Positions 7,838-18,094 of a stretch of 64,000 bases of DNA are shown in pieces. The stretch comes from Lentzea terrae. Its GTDB lineage: Bacteria; Actinomycetota; Actinomycetes; Mycobacteriales; Pseudonocardiaceae. The notes below the pieces were generated by a model. That model saw only the letters and a list, made by a program, of their open reading frames with translations, had not been told where the DNA came from and searched no databases. Location: assembly GCF_003265345.1 (NCBI RefSeq), contig NZ_QFWW01000002.1, forward strand, positions 124,001-188,000. Reading direction: 5' to 3'. The first letter of the stretch is position 1. Every line of letters starts with the position of its first letter. The translations under genes and the position numbers were made by a program.

Positions 7838-8458
7838 CTAGCCAACCGCTATGCCGTGGCGGGCCAAGGCCTCCAGGAGGACCGGCGGCCGCCGCCCCAC
7901 CGGAGCCGTCGGAACCTGCGCGAACTTCAGCCCGGCCGCGACCGAGGCCCCGTCCGCAACGGGATCGTCGCCGACGTAAAGGCACTCCGAGGGCTCTACG
8001 TCCAGCCGAACGCAGGCCGCCTCGAACGCCCGAACCGACGGCTTCGACACGCCGATCTCGAACGACAGCGCGAACGCGTCCACCGTCAGCGACTCCCGCG
8101 AGAACACCGACCGGATGTCCCACGAGATGTTGCTCAGCACCCCGACCTTCAACGGCCTGACCACCCCCAGAGCGGCGGCAGCGTCCGGGTAGGGCAGCCA
8201 GAACGCCGGATCGTGCAGCCGCTGGAAGAGCGAGTCCGGCATGGTGAGCCCGGCCAGCCGGAACAAGGTCCAGTAGGCCGACCGGTTGGCCAGCGGCGTG
8301 AGATCACGGGCCTCCCACACCGCGCGCTCGGCAGCGTTCATGCGCGCCACGAACGGTGCGGGCGCGCGCAGCACGGAGAGGTGCGGCGGCGAGAGCCAGC
8401 GGTAGGTGGGACGCCCGAACAGGGTGCCTGCGAAGTCGAAGAGGACGGCCTTGATCAC
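7838..8458 (-). CDS. HAD-superfamily hydrolase
   Basis: 206 aa from GTG 8458, overlapping the kinase gene stop by four bases. Motif I is DFAGTL (nucleophile Asp present, but the second Asp two residues on is Ala). Motif II is near VGVLSNIS, motif III Lys in GVSKPS, motif IV GDDPVAD. Loss of the second Asp of motif I is seen in dehalogenase- and phosphonatase-like HADs rather than ordinary phosphatases, so a simple phosphomonoesterase call would be unsafe. Translationally coupled to the P-loop kinase upstream. Confidence 0.82.
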   Translation of the reverse strand: MIKAVLFDFAGTLFGRPTYRWLSPPHLSVLRAPAPFVARMNAAERAVWEARDLTPLANRSAYWTLFRLAGLTMPDSLFQRLHDPAFWLPYPDAAAALGVVRPLKVGVLSNISWDIRSVFSRESLTVDAFALSFEIGVSKPSVRAFEAACVRLDVEPSECLYVGDDPVADGASVAAGLKFAQVPTAPVGRRPPVLLEALARHGIAVG

Positions 8459-9015
8459 GACACCATGATGCGCAGACCACCTGCGGTTCCCGCACGGGTG
8501 AGCAGTGTCACGCTCATGAAGCCGAACGGCACCCAGCCCGCCTCGAAGCGCGAGCGCATCGACGAGCCGCGGCGGACGTGTCGCTCGAAAGCGTGAGTCC
8601 GGACCACCCGGCGGCGGGCGATCTGGCCGTCCAGGGCCTGGGCCGCCGAGGCGTCCAGCCACAGGAAGTGGCGGGCACGCCCCGACAGCAGGCCGGCCAG
8701 CACGAGCATGAAACGCGTTCCGGGACGGGTGGACGGCTCGTGCACCACCAGCAGGCCCGCGCAGAAGATCGCTGCCCAGAACACCCGCATCCGATGGGAG
8801 AGGTGGACGAAGACGCGCCAGTACTTGTACGGCAGGGGCACGCGTGGTTCGAGCCACATGCGCACCTGGTCGGAGTCGAGCACGGTGACCGGCTCGTCCG
8901 CGTCCAGACGGGTGAGCAGCGTCGTCTTGCCCGCGCCGGGGATCCCGGCGAGGACGACGAGTGAGCGGGGCTGCACTCGGACGGCGGTGGTCTTCGTGTT
9001 CAACACGGCGGTCAT
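8455..9015 (-). CDS. P-loop NTPase, small-molecule or nucleic-acid kinase-like
   Basis: 186 aa. Walker A GIPGAGKTT at about residues 24-32, followed by VLDSDQVR, typical of the zeta-toxin/polynucleotide-kinase/gluconokinase group of kinases in which Asp near the end of the second strand contacts the acceptor. A mid-protein Arg-rich LID-like segment (ARRRVVRTHAFERHVRR) is present. Four-base GTGA overlap with a HAD-family gene indicates co-translation. Substrate unknown; a small-metabolite kinase or a nucleic-acid 5'-kinase are both possible. Confidence 0.7.
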   Translation of the reverse strand: MTAVLNTKTTAVRVQPRSLVVLAGIPGAGKTTLLTRLDADEPVTVLDSDQVRMWLEPRVPLPYKYWRVFVHLSHRMRVFWAAIFCAGLLVVHEPSTRPGTRFMLVLAGLLSGRARHFLWLDASAAQALDGQIARRRVVRTHAFERHVRRGSSMRSRFEAGWVPFGFMSVTLLTRAGTAGGLRIMVS

Positions 9016-9083
9016 GTCCTAGAAGACGTGTTGACCTTCCCTCTCGTTCAGTTTGGTCCGATTAATCACGAAATGCACAGGGT

Positions 9084-10112
9084 TCAGCGCCACACGACTG
9101 CCCGGTAGGTGCCGTTGGCGAAACCTGCGACGCCGATGACCTGGCCGTTTTCCGACAAGCCCGTCACCTGGCTACGGTTCGAGCCGGACAGCACCGGCAG
9201 CATCGTCTGGGCACCAGCCGCGTTCCAGGTCGCCGCCCACGAGCCGACGGTGCCCCCGATCACACCCGCGTCGTTGACCTCGGCGGCTGCTGACGGAGCC
9301 GGGGCCAGGAACTCAGCCGACGTGAACTCCGAGGCCTCCCAGCGAACCGCGCGTGAGCTCGCGACGCCCACGGCCCAGCCTGTGTCGGAGATGTCGCGCG
9401 GGCTCGTGTCCGGACCCAGCGTCGCGCGCCGGCGGCCTAGCCAGAGCACGCCCTCGCCGCCGGACGTGCCCACGGCGTCAGCGGCCTGGTTGTGGCCGAG
9501 CAGCAAGGCGCCGGGGTTGTCGTAGACGTAGAGGCCGCCGCCGTCGGTCCAGCGGGCCGGCTGGTCACCGGAGTAGCCGATCACGGTGCCCGTGTTGGTG
9601 ATGTGACTGCCCTGGCCCGCCCCGAGCACCGTCGCCACCCCGGCGCTGTCCCAGACGACGGCCTGAGAGACGCCGTTGATCGTGGCGGTACCGGCGACGG
9701 AGCCGGAGTCGTTGATGTCGTAAGCAACTCCGCGCACCGCACCTGGCACCGTCAGCACGGTGAGCGCGCCACTGGTGTCCCAGCGGGCGGGCTGGGCCTC
9801 GTTCGCCGAGTCGATGACGTAGCCGACAACGGTGCTGTGCCTGTTGATGGCAGACGTGCCCGAGTCGAAGCCCAGGTCGTTCAACTTCTTGATCGGCGCG
9901 TTGCGGTCCCATCGCACCGCGTGCTGCGAGACACCGGTGCCGTACGAAACCCCCGCGACGGAGCCGAGTTCGTTGATGTCCAGCGCGGCGCTGCGGAGAT
10001 CACCCGGCAATGTGCCGAGATCCTCCACGGCCACGGCGGCCTGCGCGGACGGAGCGGACAGGAAGGTCGCGGCAACGGCCACGACCAGGACAGATGACAG
10101 TTTGTTCTTCAC
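9084..10112 (-). CDS. Exported HAF-repeat protein
   Basis: 342 aa. A clear signal peptide (MKNKLSSVLVVAVAATFLSA, cleavage near AQA-AVA) precedes repeated beta-strand units of the HAF type with recurring LxxLxxxxSxAxDINxxGxVxG patterns (for example DINELGSVAGVSY, DINDSGSVAGTA, LSENGQVIGVAG). Such proteins are secreted, probably beta-propellers, of unknown role. Stand-alone gene with no operon partner; flanked by 69 bases to the kinase and about 300 bases to glnD. Confidence 0.8.
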   Translation of the reverse strand: MKNKLSSVLVVAVAATFLSAPSAQAAVAVEDLGTLPGDLRSAALDINELGSVAGVSYGTGVSQHAVRWDRNAPIKKLNDLGFDSGTSAINRHSTVVGYVIDSANEAQPARWDTSGALTVLTVPGAVRGVAYDINDSGSVAGTATINGVSQAVVWDSAGVATVLGAGQGSHITNTGTVIGYSGDQPARWTDGGGLYVYDNPGALLLGHNQAADAVGTSGGEGVLWLGRRRATLGPDTSPRDISDTGWAVGVASSRAVRWEASEFTSAEFLAPAPSAAAEVNDAGVIGGTVGSWAATWNAAGAQTMLPVLSGSNRSQVTGLSENGQVIGVAGFANGTYRAVVWR

Positions 10113-10139
10113 GATGCAACCCCCAGCTTCGCGAATCCC

Positions 10140-10367
10140 TTACCCACCACCCTGCCCCGGTCGCGCAGCCGTTGTCCAGGAAGCTGTCTCGTTGTCAACA
10201 AAGAGAAAACCGGCCGGAGCGTCCGGCGGCGGAGTGCACGGCGCCTCCCCCGGCACCGCCACCGTCCACCGCCGGCCTGCCCCGGCCGGGTCCACCGTCC
10301 AGAAAGTGGTCCACCCCTCGAGGACGCTTTCCGGACACCACAAGACTGCCGGGTGCCGGAACTGCAA
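10140..10367 (-). CDS. Possible small ORF, unrecognised product
   Basis: 75 codons from a TTG start (10367), in the about 300-base gap between glnD and the HAF gene. Third codon positions are strongly G/C, the pattern of real genes in this genome, and the product (VLEGWTTFWTVDPAG, then APAGFLFVDNETASW) is not the Arg/Ala-rich type of shadow frames. There is no good ribosome-binding site and no recognised domain. It could be a small hypothetical protein or the remnant of a larger gene. The rest of the gap holds nothing recognisable. Confidence 0.3.
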   Translation of the reverse strand: MQFRHPAVLWCPESVLEGWTTFWTVDPAGAGRRWTVAVPGEAPCTPPPDAPAGFLFVDNETASWTTAARPGQGGG

Positions 10368-10414
10368 AGGAGCGTGAGCACCCCCGAGTGGTTGTGCGTA
10401 GAGCTACTCAACCG

Positions 10415-12754
10415 CTACCTGGCCGCGTCGAGCACCGCCCGTTCGATTCGCCGCCGGTCCAGATCGGTGGCCGTGATGCTGAACGAGTCGACGACCGTCG
10501 CGCCCAACGTGGACACGCGCGCCCACTGCACGTCGACACCGCACTGCTCCAACGCGCCGGCCACCTTGTGCAGCAGCCCGATCCGGTCGGCCGCGCGCAG
10601 CTCCAGCACCACCGCGCCGGTCGCCTCGTCGTCGAACCACAGCACCTTCGCGGGCGGCGGGTCGAGCGGCGGGCCGCCGTAGTCGCGTTCCTTGGCGGCC
10701 AGCTTGTCCGCCAACGGCAGCGAGCCCTCGATCGCCCTGGACAGCTGTTCGCGCAACAGCTTCGCGTCCGGGAGCGAACCGAACCGCGGCGACACGGTGA
10801 ACGTGTCCACCGTCGCGCCACCGTGCGAGCGCAACGTCGCCGCGTGGACCTCCAGCGAGTTCAACGCGAGCACGCCCGCCGCCTTGGACAGCATGCCCGG
10901 ACGGTCCGGCGCGAGCACCGTCACGATCGCCGCGTGGTCCTGCTTCTCCAGCAGCACGTCCGGTTTCCCGGACGCCGCAACGCGTTCCGCCATGGCCACG
11001 TGCGCAGGGTCGAGCGGTTCCGGTTTGGGCAACGCCTCACCGGCCATGGCCTTGCGGCACCGCTTGACCAGGTCGGCCAGCAGCGCGGCCTTCCAGTCCG
11101 TCCACACACCCGGACCGGTGGCGAGGGAATCCGACTCCGCCAACGCGTACAGCAGTTCCAACAGGACCGCGTCGCCACCGAGCGTCTCCACGACCCGGTG
11201 CACGGTCGCCTCGTCCTCGACGTCACGCCGGGTCGCGGTGTGCGGCAACAGAAGATGGTGCCGGACCATCGCGGACAACGTCTCGACGTCCTGCGGCCAC
11301 AACCCGATCCGCTCACCGATCTGGGTCGCCAGCGCGGCACCCACCTCGGAGTGGTCCTGCTGCCGTCCCTTGCCGATGTCGTGGATCAACGCGCCGAGCA
11401 GCAACAGGTCCGGCCGCGACACGGTGGTCACCAGCCGAGCCGCGTGCGCGACCGTCTGCACGAGATGCCGGTCGACCGTCCACATGTGCGCGGCGTCGCG
11501 CGGCGGAAGATCCCGGACCGCACCCCACTCGGGGAACAGCCGGCCCCACAAACCTGTGCGGTCCAACGCTTCCACGACGTCCACGAGCCCGCTGCCGCTG
11601 CCCAGCAACGCCAGCAGCTCCTCACGGGCCTCGCGCGGCCACGGCTGCCGCAGCTCCGGCGCCGAGTCCGCGAGCCGTGTCAACGTGCCGGACGCGATCG
11701 GGTGCTTCGACCGCGCCGCCGCCGTGGCCACGCGCAACAACAACGCGGGATCACGGCTGGGAATCGCGTCACGGGCAAGAGAAACCTCAGACCCGTGCAG
11801 CACAACGCCTTCGTCCAACGGTCTGCGCGGCGGTTGTCCGCGCAGGAACGCCCCGAGCCCCCGTTTCGGCGCGGCCGCCCGAGCCGCCCGCGTAGCCACG
11901 TCGAACGCGTAGACGACCGTGCGTGCGGCAGAAGAAAGCGAGCGCGCCAAGGCAAATCGGTCGGCCAGACCGAGAGCGGAGGCCACCTCGTCACCGTCCT
12001 GCGCCCGCAGCACGTCACGAGGCTTGCTCGCGACACGGCGAAGTTCGGTGCGCACGTCCAGAAGCAGCTTGCGGGCCTCACCGACGTCAGCGGACGGCCG
12101 GTCCACCAGCTGTGCCACCGACAGCGCGTCCAGGATCGTGAGGTCGCGCAGACCGCCACGTCCGTGCTTCAGATCGGGTTCGACCCGGTGCGCGATCTCG
12201 CCGCTGCGGGCCCAGCGCTTCTGCGACGACTCGGCGATCTCGTCCAGCCGGTTGCGCACGTTGCCGCGCCACGCCTGCCGCGCGCTCTCGGCGAGCTTGG
12301 CAGAGATCTCCTGGTCGCCGGCGATGTGCCGGATGTCCAGCAGTCCCAACGCCGTTCGCAGGTCACCGGCGGCGACCCGCAGGGCTTCCCCCACCGTGCG
12401 AACCGAGTGGTCGAGGCCGATGCCGGAGTTCCACAGCGGGTACCAGAGCTTCTCGGCGATCTCGTCGATGTTCTTGACCCCGGCGTGCACCAGCACGAGG
12501 TCCAGGTCGGAATAGGGCACCAGTTCGCGCCGCCCCAGCCCGCCCACCGCCACGAGCGCGATACCCGTTCCGGATATCCCCGCTCCCCCCGCGTGTTTGG
12601 TCAACCAGAACTCGTGCAGGTCCACGAGTGCTTCGCGCAGTGGTTCGGCGGCCAAGCGACGACGACCTGGCACGAGCAGCCGTTCGCGTGCTCGCACCAG
12701 GTCGTCAGCCGTGACGACGGCCGTTTCGTTGTTCTCCACGGACCGTCTCCCCAA
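10415..12754 (-). CDS. glnD: [Protein-PII] uridylyltransferase/adenylyltransferase GlnD
   Basis: 779 aa. The nucleotidyltransferase domain carries the GGLGRRELVPYSDLDLVLVH motif region (G-G, then D-x-D ligands), followed by an HD domain (LIHDIGKGRQQDHSEVG) that removes the modification, and two C-terminal ACT domains (VLAPDRPGMLSKAAGVL and ELRAADRIGLLHKVAGAL) that sense glutamine. In actinobacteria the enzyme adenylylates PII at Tyr51. It is downstream of amtB-glnB but separated from glnB by 171 bases containing a strong terminator hairpin. Confidence 0.95.
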   Translation of the reverse strand: MGRRSVENNETAVVTADDLVRARERLLVPGRRRLAAEPLREALVDLHEFWLTKHAGGAGISGTGIALVAVGGLGRRELVPYSDLDLVLVHAGVKNIDEIAEKLWYPLWNSGIGLDHSVRTVGEALRVAAGDLRTALGLLDIRHIAGDQEISAKLAESARQAWRGNVRNRLDEIAESSQKRWARSGEIAHRVEPDLKHGRGGLRDLTILDALSVAQLVDRPSADVGEARKLLLDVRTELRRVASKPRDVLRAQDGDEVASALGLADRFALARSLSSAARTVVYAFDVATRAARAAAPKRGLGAFLRGQPPRRPLDEGVVLHGSEVSLARDAIPSRDPALLLRVATAAARSKHPIASGTLTRLADSAPELRQPWPREAREELLALLGSGSGLVDVVEALDRTGLWGRLFPEWGAVRDLPPRDAAHMWTVDRHLVQTVAHAARLVTTVSRPDLLLLGALIHDIGKGRQQDHSEVGAALATQIGERIGLWPQDVETLSAMVRHHLLLPHTATRRDVEDEATVHRVVETLGGDAVLLELLYALAESDSLATGPGVWTDWKAALLADLVKRCRKAMAGEALPKPEPLDPAHVAMAERVAASGKPDVLLEKQDHAAIVTVLAPDRPGMLSKAAGVLALNSLEVHAATLRSHGGATVDTFTVSPRFGSLPDAKLLREQLSRAIEGSLPLADKLAAKERDYGGPPLDPPPAKVLWFDDEATGAVVLELRAADRIGLLHKVAGALEQCGVDVQWARVSTLGATVVDSFSITATDLDRRRIERAVLDAAR

Positions 12755-12821
12755 GGTTATCTAGCGCTGTGACTGTCAGCCTTTGCCTCGTATTTCGACG
12801 GTCAGATGGGTGCATCGCGGT

Positions 12822-12868
12822 GTCGGCCCCCCGCCCTCGTACTGGTTGTACGGGGGCGGGGGGCCGGC
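12822..12868 (-). terminator. Strong hairpin between glnB and glnD
   Basis: Left arm 12822-12842 and right arm 12848-12868 pair over 21 positions with two mismatches around a five-base loop; the core is GGCCCCCCGCCC against GGGCGGGGGGCC. It lies about 58 bases after the glnB stop on the minus strand and so probably attenuates or ends amtB-glnB transcription before glnD. No U-tract, as usual for high-GC actinobacteria. Confidence 0.7.
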
Positions 12869-12925
12869 GCCGCGAGGTGCCCCGCTGAGCGCCGGAAGAC
12901 GCGGCGATGGTTGGCGGTCACAGCG

Positions 12926-14616
<1,691 letters not shown>

Positions 14617-14650
14617 TGCACGTCGGTTGCAGGGAGCATCGAGACGTCCT

Positions 14651-14688
14651 GTTTCACGCACTTACGTGGAACGTTTCGTGGAGGTGAA
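14651..14688 (-). promoter_or_regulatory. GlnR-type box 1 upstream of amtB
   Basis: On the minus strand the four blocks TTCAC, GAAAC, CGTAA and GAAAC occur each separated by exactly six bases, matching the actinobacterial GlnR layout gTnAC-n6-GaAAC-n6-gTnAC-n6-GAAAC in both GAAAC blocks and partly in the others. It lies 35 bases before the amtB start codon. Confidence 0.55.
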
Positions 14689-14704
14689 CTGTCGACGTGG
14701 GCGT

Positions 14705-14731
14705 GTTACGTCCGCGTTTCGCGGGGTTCAC
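14705..14731 (-). promoter_or_regulatory. GlnR-type box 2 upstream of amtB
   Basis: On the minus strand GTGAA, GAAAC and GTAAC follow one another with six-base spacers, again the GlnR block pattern. With box 1 this gives tandem sites as known for amtB promoters in streptomycetes. Binding is inferred. Confidence 0.5.
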
Positions 14732-14791
14732 GGTCACGATTCGGCCACCTCACGGCGCCGGTCTGGTTACCGAGGGCGCACGCGCTCCGAC

Positions 14792-14841
14792 ACGATGAAG
14801 GGAACCTTCCTCCACTTGTGGTGGAAGGTTCCCTTCATCGT
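14792..14841. terminator. Bidirectional terminator-like hairpin
   Basis: 24-base arms (14792-14815 and 14818-14841) with a single mismatch and a two-base loop; the arm contains GATGAAGGGAACCTTCC. It lies 17 bases beyond the stop of the minus-strand aminopeptidase gene (14858) and upstream of the amtB control region, so it should end the aminopeptidase transcript and insulate amtB. Confidence 0.8.
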
Positions 14842-14857
14842 TCAGAACGGGTCGGGT

Positions 14858-16369
14858 TTAGAACGGGCCGGCCGGAACCTTCGGCTTGGCCGACAGCACG
14901 CCCGCCTCAGCGGCAGGAGGCTCGACCGCGGCGCACTTGGTGCCGTTGCGCGGCAGCTTCAGCGACACCAGGTACTCGTTGTTGATCTTCAGGGTGCACT
15001 CGCTGCGGTCGTACACGCCGTGGCCCCAGCCTTCGTAGGTCACGAAGACGGTGGTGTCACGGGACTGCTTGTGCGCGTTGACGGCCCACTCGTAGACCGT
15101 CGCCGTGTCGTAGCGCGAGTTGGTGAGCAGGATCTTCGGTGCGTTCTTGATCTTCAGCGGACGCTGCGGGTTCGTGGCCTTCGGGAACCCGACGCAGCCC
15201 ATCATGGCGCCGTGGCCGATCGACGAACCGCGAGAGTTCGGCGCGACGCGGTTCTCCATGGCGTTGAGCGCCTTGTACTCGCCGTACGAGCTGACGCGCA
15301 GGTTGTAGTCGTTGCAGAAGACACCCGCGAACGGGTTCTCGAACGTCTCACCCTCGGCGAACTTCGCGGCCACCGGCGCACCGGAGACGAGCGTCGCGAC
15401 GTAGTCGGCGAACGGCTTGAAGGCCGGGCCGTAGCCCATGCCGACGATGTTCCCACCGAGGCGCTCGCCGGTGATGACGTTGCCGTTCTGGTCCTTCAGC
15501 TCACCGCGGTCGGCCTTGGCGAGCAGGTCCTTCCAGATCTTGCGCAGGTCCTTGCCGTAGAAGGGCGACGACGGCGTGCGGTCGCTCCACTTGACCCACT
15601 CGTTGAACATGTCCTCCGCGCCACGCGCCTCGGTCTCGAGGAACTTCCACGTGCCGAGGCTGTGGTCCATGTTGGAGTCGATGATCATGGCGCGGATGTT
15701 CTTGCCGTACCGCTCGGCGTAGTGCTGGCCCATGATCGTGCCGTAGGAGACACCGTAGTAGTTGATCTTCTTCTCACCCAGGGCACGACGGATCGCGTCG
15801 ATGTCCTGAGCCACCTCCGCGGTCGAGGCGTGGTCGAAGATCGGGCCGGAGACCTTGCGGCAGTCCGCGCGCAGCTCCTTGTTGAACGCGACCAGCTGGT
15901 CGAACTCGGCCGCGTTCTTCGGGTACTCCGAAGGCTGCTTCTGCAGCACGTCACCCGAGCACTTGATCGGTTGGCTGCGCGCGACGCCACGCGGGTCGAA
16001 CCCGATGACGTCGAACTTGTCGACGATCTCCTTGCTGAAGTAGCGGTCGGCGCCGAACGAGAAGTCGACGCCGGAGCCGCCGGGGCCACCGGGGTTGATG
16101 ACCATCGAGCCGATTCTCGCGGCCGGGTCGTTCGCCTTGCGGCGGGACACGGCCAGCTTGAACTTCTCACCGTTCGGCTTGGCGTAGTCGATCGGCAGCT
16201 CGAGGAAGCCGCAGTCGATCGTCGGCACCTCCGCACACGGCTTCCAGTCGATCGCGCCGACCTCGTACTCCGGCTGCCCTTCCGGAGCCGCGAACGCGAG
16301 CGGTGACATGCCCAGTACCAATGCAGAACTCGCGAGCGCGACTCCGAAGGCGCGCGTCATCGGTTGCAT
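14858..16369 (-). CDS. Secreted alpha/beta-hydrolase, tripeptidyl aminopeptidase-like (copy 1)
   Basis: 503 aa from ATG 16369 with GGGAGGAAA upstream. Signal peptide MQPMTRAFGVALASSALVL ending near AFA-APEG. The alpha/beta-hydrolase core has VINPGGPGGSG (oxyanion region), the nucleophile elbow GVSYG and a TAP-like C-terminal domain with SRYDTATVYEWA and a late His in GWGHGVY. Family: Streptomyces Tap/SlpD/SlpE serine exopeptidases releasing tripeptides from extracellular peptides. It is a tandem paralogue of the next gene, including upstream DNA. Four conserved Cys suggest disulfides in the secreted enzyme. Confidence 0.9.
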   Translation of the reverse strand: MQPMTRAFGVALASSALVLGMSPLAFAAPEGQPEYEVGAIDWKPCAEVPTIDCGFLELPIDYAKPNGEKFKLAVSRRKANDPAARIGSMVINPGGPGGSGVDFSFGADRYFSKEIVDKFDVIGFDPRGVARSQPIKCSGDVLQKQPSEYPKNAAEFDQLVAFNKELRADCRKVSGPIFDHASTAEVAQDIDAIRRALGEKKINYYGVSYGTIMGQHYAERYGKNIRAMIIDSNMDHSLGTWKFLETEARGAEDMFNEWVKWSDRTPSSPFYGKDLRKIWKDLLAKADRGELKDQNGNVITGERLGGNIVGMGYGPAFKPFADYVATLVSGAPVAAKFAEGETFENPFAGVFCNDYNLRVSSYGEYKALNAMENRVAPNSRGSSIGHGAMMGCVGFPKATNPQRPLKIKNAPKILLTNSRYDTATVYEWAVNAHKQSRDTTVFVTYEGWGHGVYDRSECTLKINNEYLVSLKLPRNGTKCAAVEPPAAEAGVLSAKPKVPAGPF

Positions 16370-16435
16370 GGATTTCCTCCCTAGATCCCAAGCACTGCGG
16401 GAGGGAACGCTTCCACCGATGGTGTGACGCAAACA

Positions 16436-16474
16436 ACCAACCGAGGTTGGTAAAAGAATCAGCCTGTGGTCGTA
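16436..16474. promoter_or_regulatory. Palindromic operator candidates before hydrolase copy 1
   Basis: A 16-base inverted repeat, ACCAACC-GA-GGTTGGT (16436-16451), is followed by a degenerate palindrome at 16459-16474 that aligns with the perfect one before copy 2. The whole leader aligns with that of copy 2, so the control region was duplicated with the gene. Confidence 0.4.
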
Positions 16475-16483
16475 CAACCACTC

Positions 16484-17989
16484 TCAGCTAGTATTTTTGG
16501 CCCACATCACTCGTAGGTGTACTGGCGCATCACTCCTAAGAGTTGGCTCGACTGCCGCACACGTGGTGCCGTTGCGCGGCAGCTTCAGCGACACCAGGTA
16601 CTCGTCGTTGATCTTCTTCGTGCAGTCGCTTCGGCGGTAGACGCCGTGGCCCCAGCCTTCGTAGGTGACGAAGACGGTGGCGTCACGGGCCTGACGGTGC
16701 ACGTTGGACGCCCACTCGTAGCTCGTCGCCGGGTCGTACTTGGCGTTGGTCAGCAGGATCTTCGGCGCATTCTTGATCTTCAGCGGATGTGGGGGGTTCG
16801 TGGCCTTCGGGAGCCCGGCGCAGCCCGTCACGGCGAGGTTGGCGAACGGCGCGATGGGGGCGTTCGGCGCGAAGCGGTTCTCGACGTCGCTCAGGACCTG
16901 ATACTCGGCGAAGGAGCCGAGCCGCAGGTTGTAGTCGTTGCAGACGAGGCCCTGGATCGGGTACTCGAACGTCTCACCCTCGGCGAACGCCTTGGCGGGC
17001 GCCGAGGTGCCCTGGACGAGCTTCACGACGAAGTCGGAGAACAGTTTCCACGCCGGGACGTGGCTGTAGTTCAGGAAACGGACACCGAGGATCTCAGGGA
17101 GGAGCACGGAGCCGGTCAGCGGGTCCTTCAGCTCGCCGCGGGCGGCCTTGGCGAGCAGGCCCTTCCAGATCCCCCGCAGGTCCTGACCGTGGAACGGCGA
17201 GGACGGCGTGCGGTCGTTCCACTTGATCCACTCGGTGAACACTTCCTCCCCGCCGCGCGCCTCGGTCTCGAGCAACTTCCAGGCGCCGAGGCTGCGGTCC
17301 ATGTTGGAGTCGATGACCATGGCGCGGAGGTTGCGGCCGTACCGCTCCGCGTACTGCTGGCCCATGATCGTGCCGTACGAGACGCCGTAGTAGTTGATCT
17401 TCTTCTCGCCCAGTGCACGACGAATCGAATCGATGTCGTCCGCGGCGTCCCTCGACGAGGCGTGGTCGAAGATCGGGCCGGAGTGCTTGCGACAGTCCTC
17501 ACCCAGCTGCCTGTTGTAGGCGACCAGCTGGTCGTACTCGGCCACGGTCTTCGGGCGGTTCGTGTGCGACCGCTGCACCGCCTCGACCGAGCACTTGATC
17601 GGCTGGCTGCGCGCGACACCACGCGGGTCGAACCCGATGACGTCGAACCTGTCCACGATCTCCTTGCTGAAGTACTGGTCTGCGGTGATCGCGAAGTCGA
17701 CACCCGACGAGCCCGGTCCGCCGGGGTTGACGACCAGCGCACCGACCCGCTGGGACTGGTCGTTCGCCTTGCGGCGGGAGACGGCCAGCTGGAACTTCTC
17801 ACCGTCCGGCCTGGCGTAGTCGATCGGCAGCGTCAAGAAGCCGCAGTCGACCGCCGGTGCCTCGGCGCACGGCTTCCAGTCGATCGCGCCGACCTGGTGC
17901 GCCGGAGCCGCGAACGCGAGCGGCGTCATGCCCAAGACCACTGTGGCACTCGCGAGCGCGGCCCCGAAGACGCGCGTCATCGGTCGCAT
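16484..17989 (-). CDS. Secreted alpha/beta-hydrolase, tripeptidyl aminopeptidase-like (copy 2)
   Basis: 501 aa from ATG 17989 preceded by GGAGGAAA. Closely similar to copy 1 throughout: signal peptide MRPMTRVFGAALASATVVL, VVNPGGPGSSGVDF, nucleophile GVSYGTIMGQ, and SYEWASNVHRQ and GWGHGVYRRS in the C-terminal part. The order and conservation indicate a tandem duplication followed by divergence, mainly in the middle lid region. Probably secreted and active on extracellular peptides. About 114 bases separate the two copies, containing the second copy's own control region. Confidence 0.9.
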   Translation of the reverse strand: MRPMTRVFGAALASATVVLGMTPLAFAAPAHQVGAIDWKPCAEAPAVDCGFLTLPIDYARPDGEKFQLAVSRRKANDQSQRVGALVVNPGGPGSSGVDFAITADQYFSKEIVDRFDVIGFDPRGVARSQPIKCSVEAVQRSHTNRPKTVAEYDQLVAYNRQLGEDCRKHSGPIFDHASSRDAADDIDSIRRALGEKKINYYGVSYGTIMGQQYAERYGRNLRAMVIDSNMDRSLGAWKLLETEARGGEEVFTEWIKWNDRTPSSPFHGQDLRGIWKGLLAKAARGELKDPLTGSVLLPEILGVRFLNYSHVPAWKLFSDFVVKLVQGTSAPAKAFAEGETFEYPIQGLVCNDYNLRLGSFAEYQVLSDVENRFAPNAPIAPFANLAVTGCAGLPKATNPPHPLKIKNAPKILLTNAKYDPATSYEWASNVHRQARDATVFVTYEGWGHGVYRRSDCTKKINDEYLVSLKLPRNGTTCAAVEPTLRSDAPVHLRVMWAKNTS

Positions 17990-18078
17990 GCATTTCCTCC
18001 CTGGATCCTGATCTTGCGGGAGGAAAACGCTTTCATCGACCGCGTTGCACCGGCAACCGACTGAGGTATGGCGAAAAA

Positions 18079-18094
18079 TCCGACCGCGGTCGGA
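18079..18094. promoter_or_regulatory. Perfect 16-bp palindrome before hydrolase copy 2
   Basis: TCCGACCGCGGTCGGA is a perfect palindrome about 90 bases upstream of the copy 2 start codon, at the position where copy 1 has a degenerate counterpart. Such symmetry fits a dimeric repressor site; the regulator is not identified. Confidence 0.45.
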
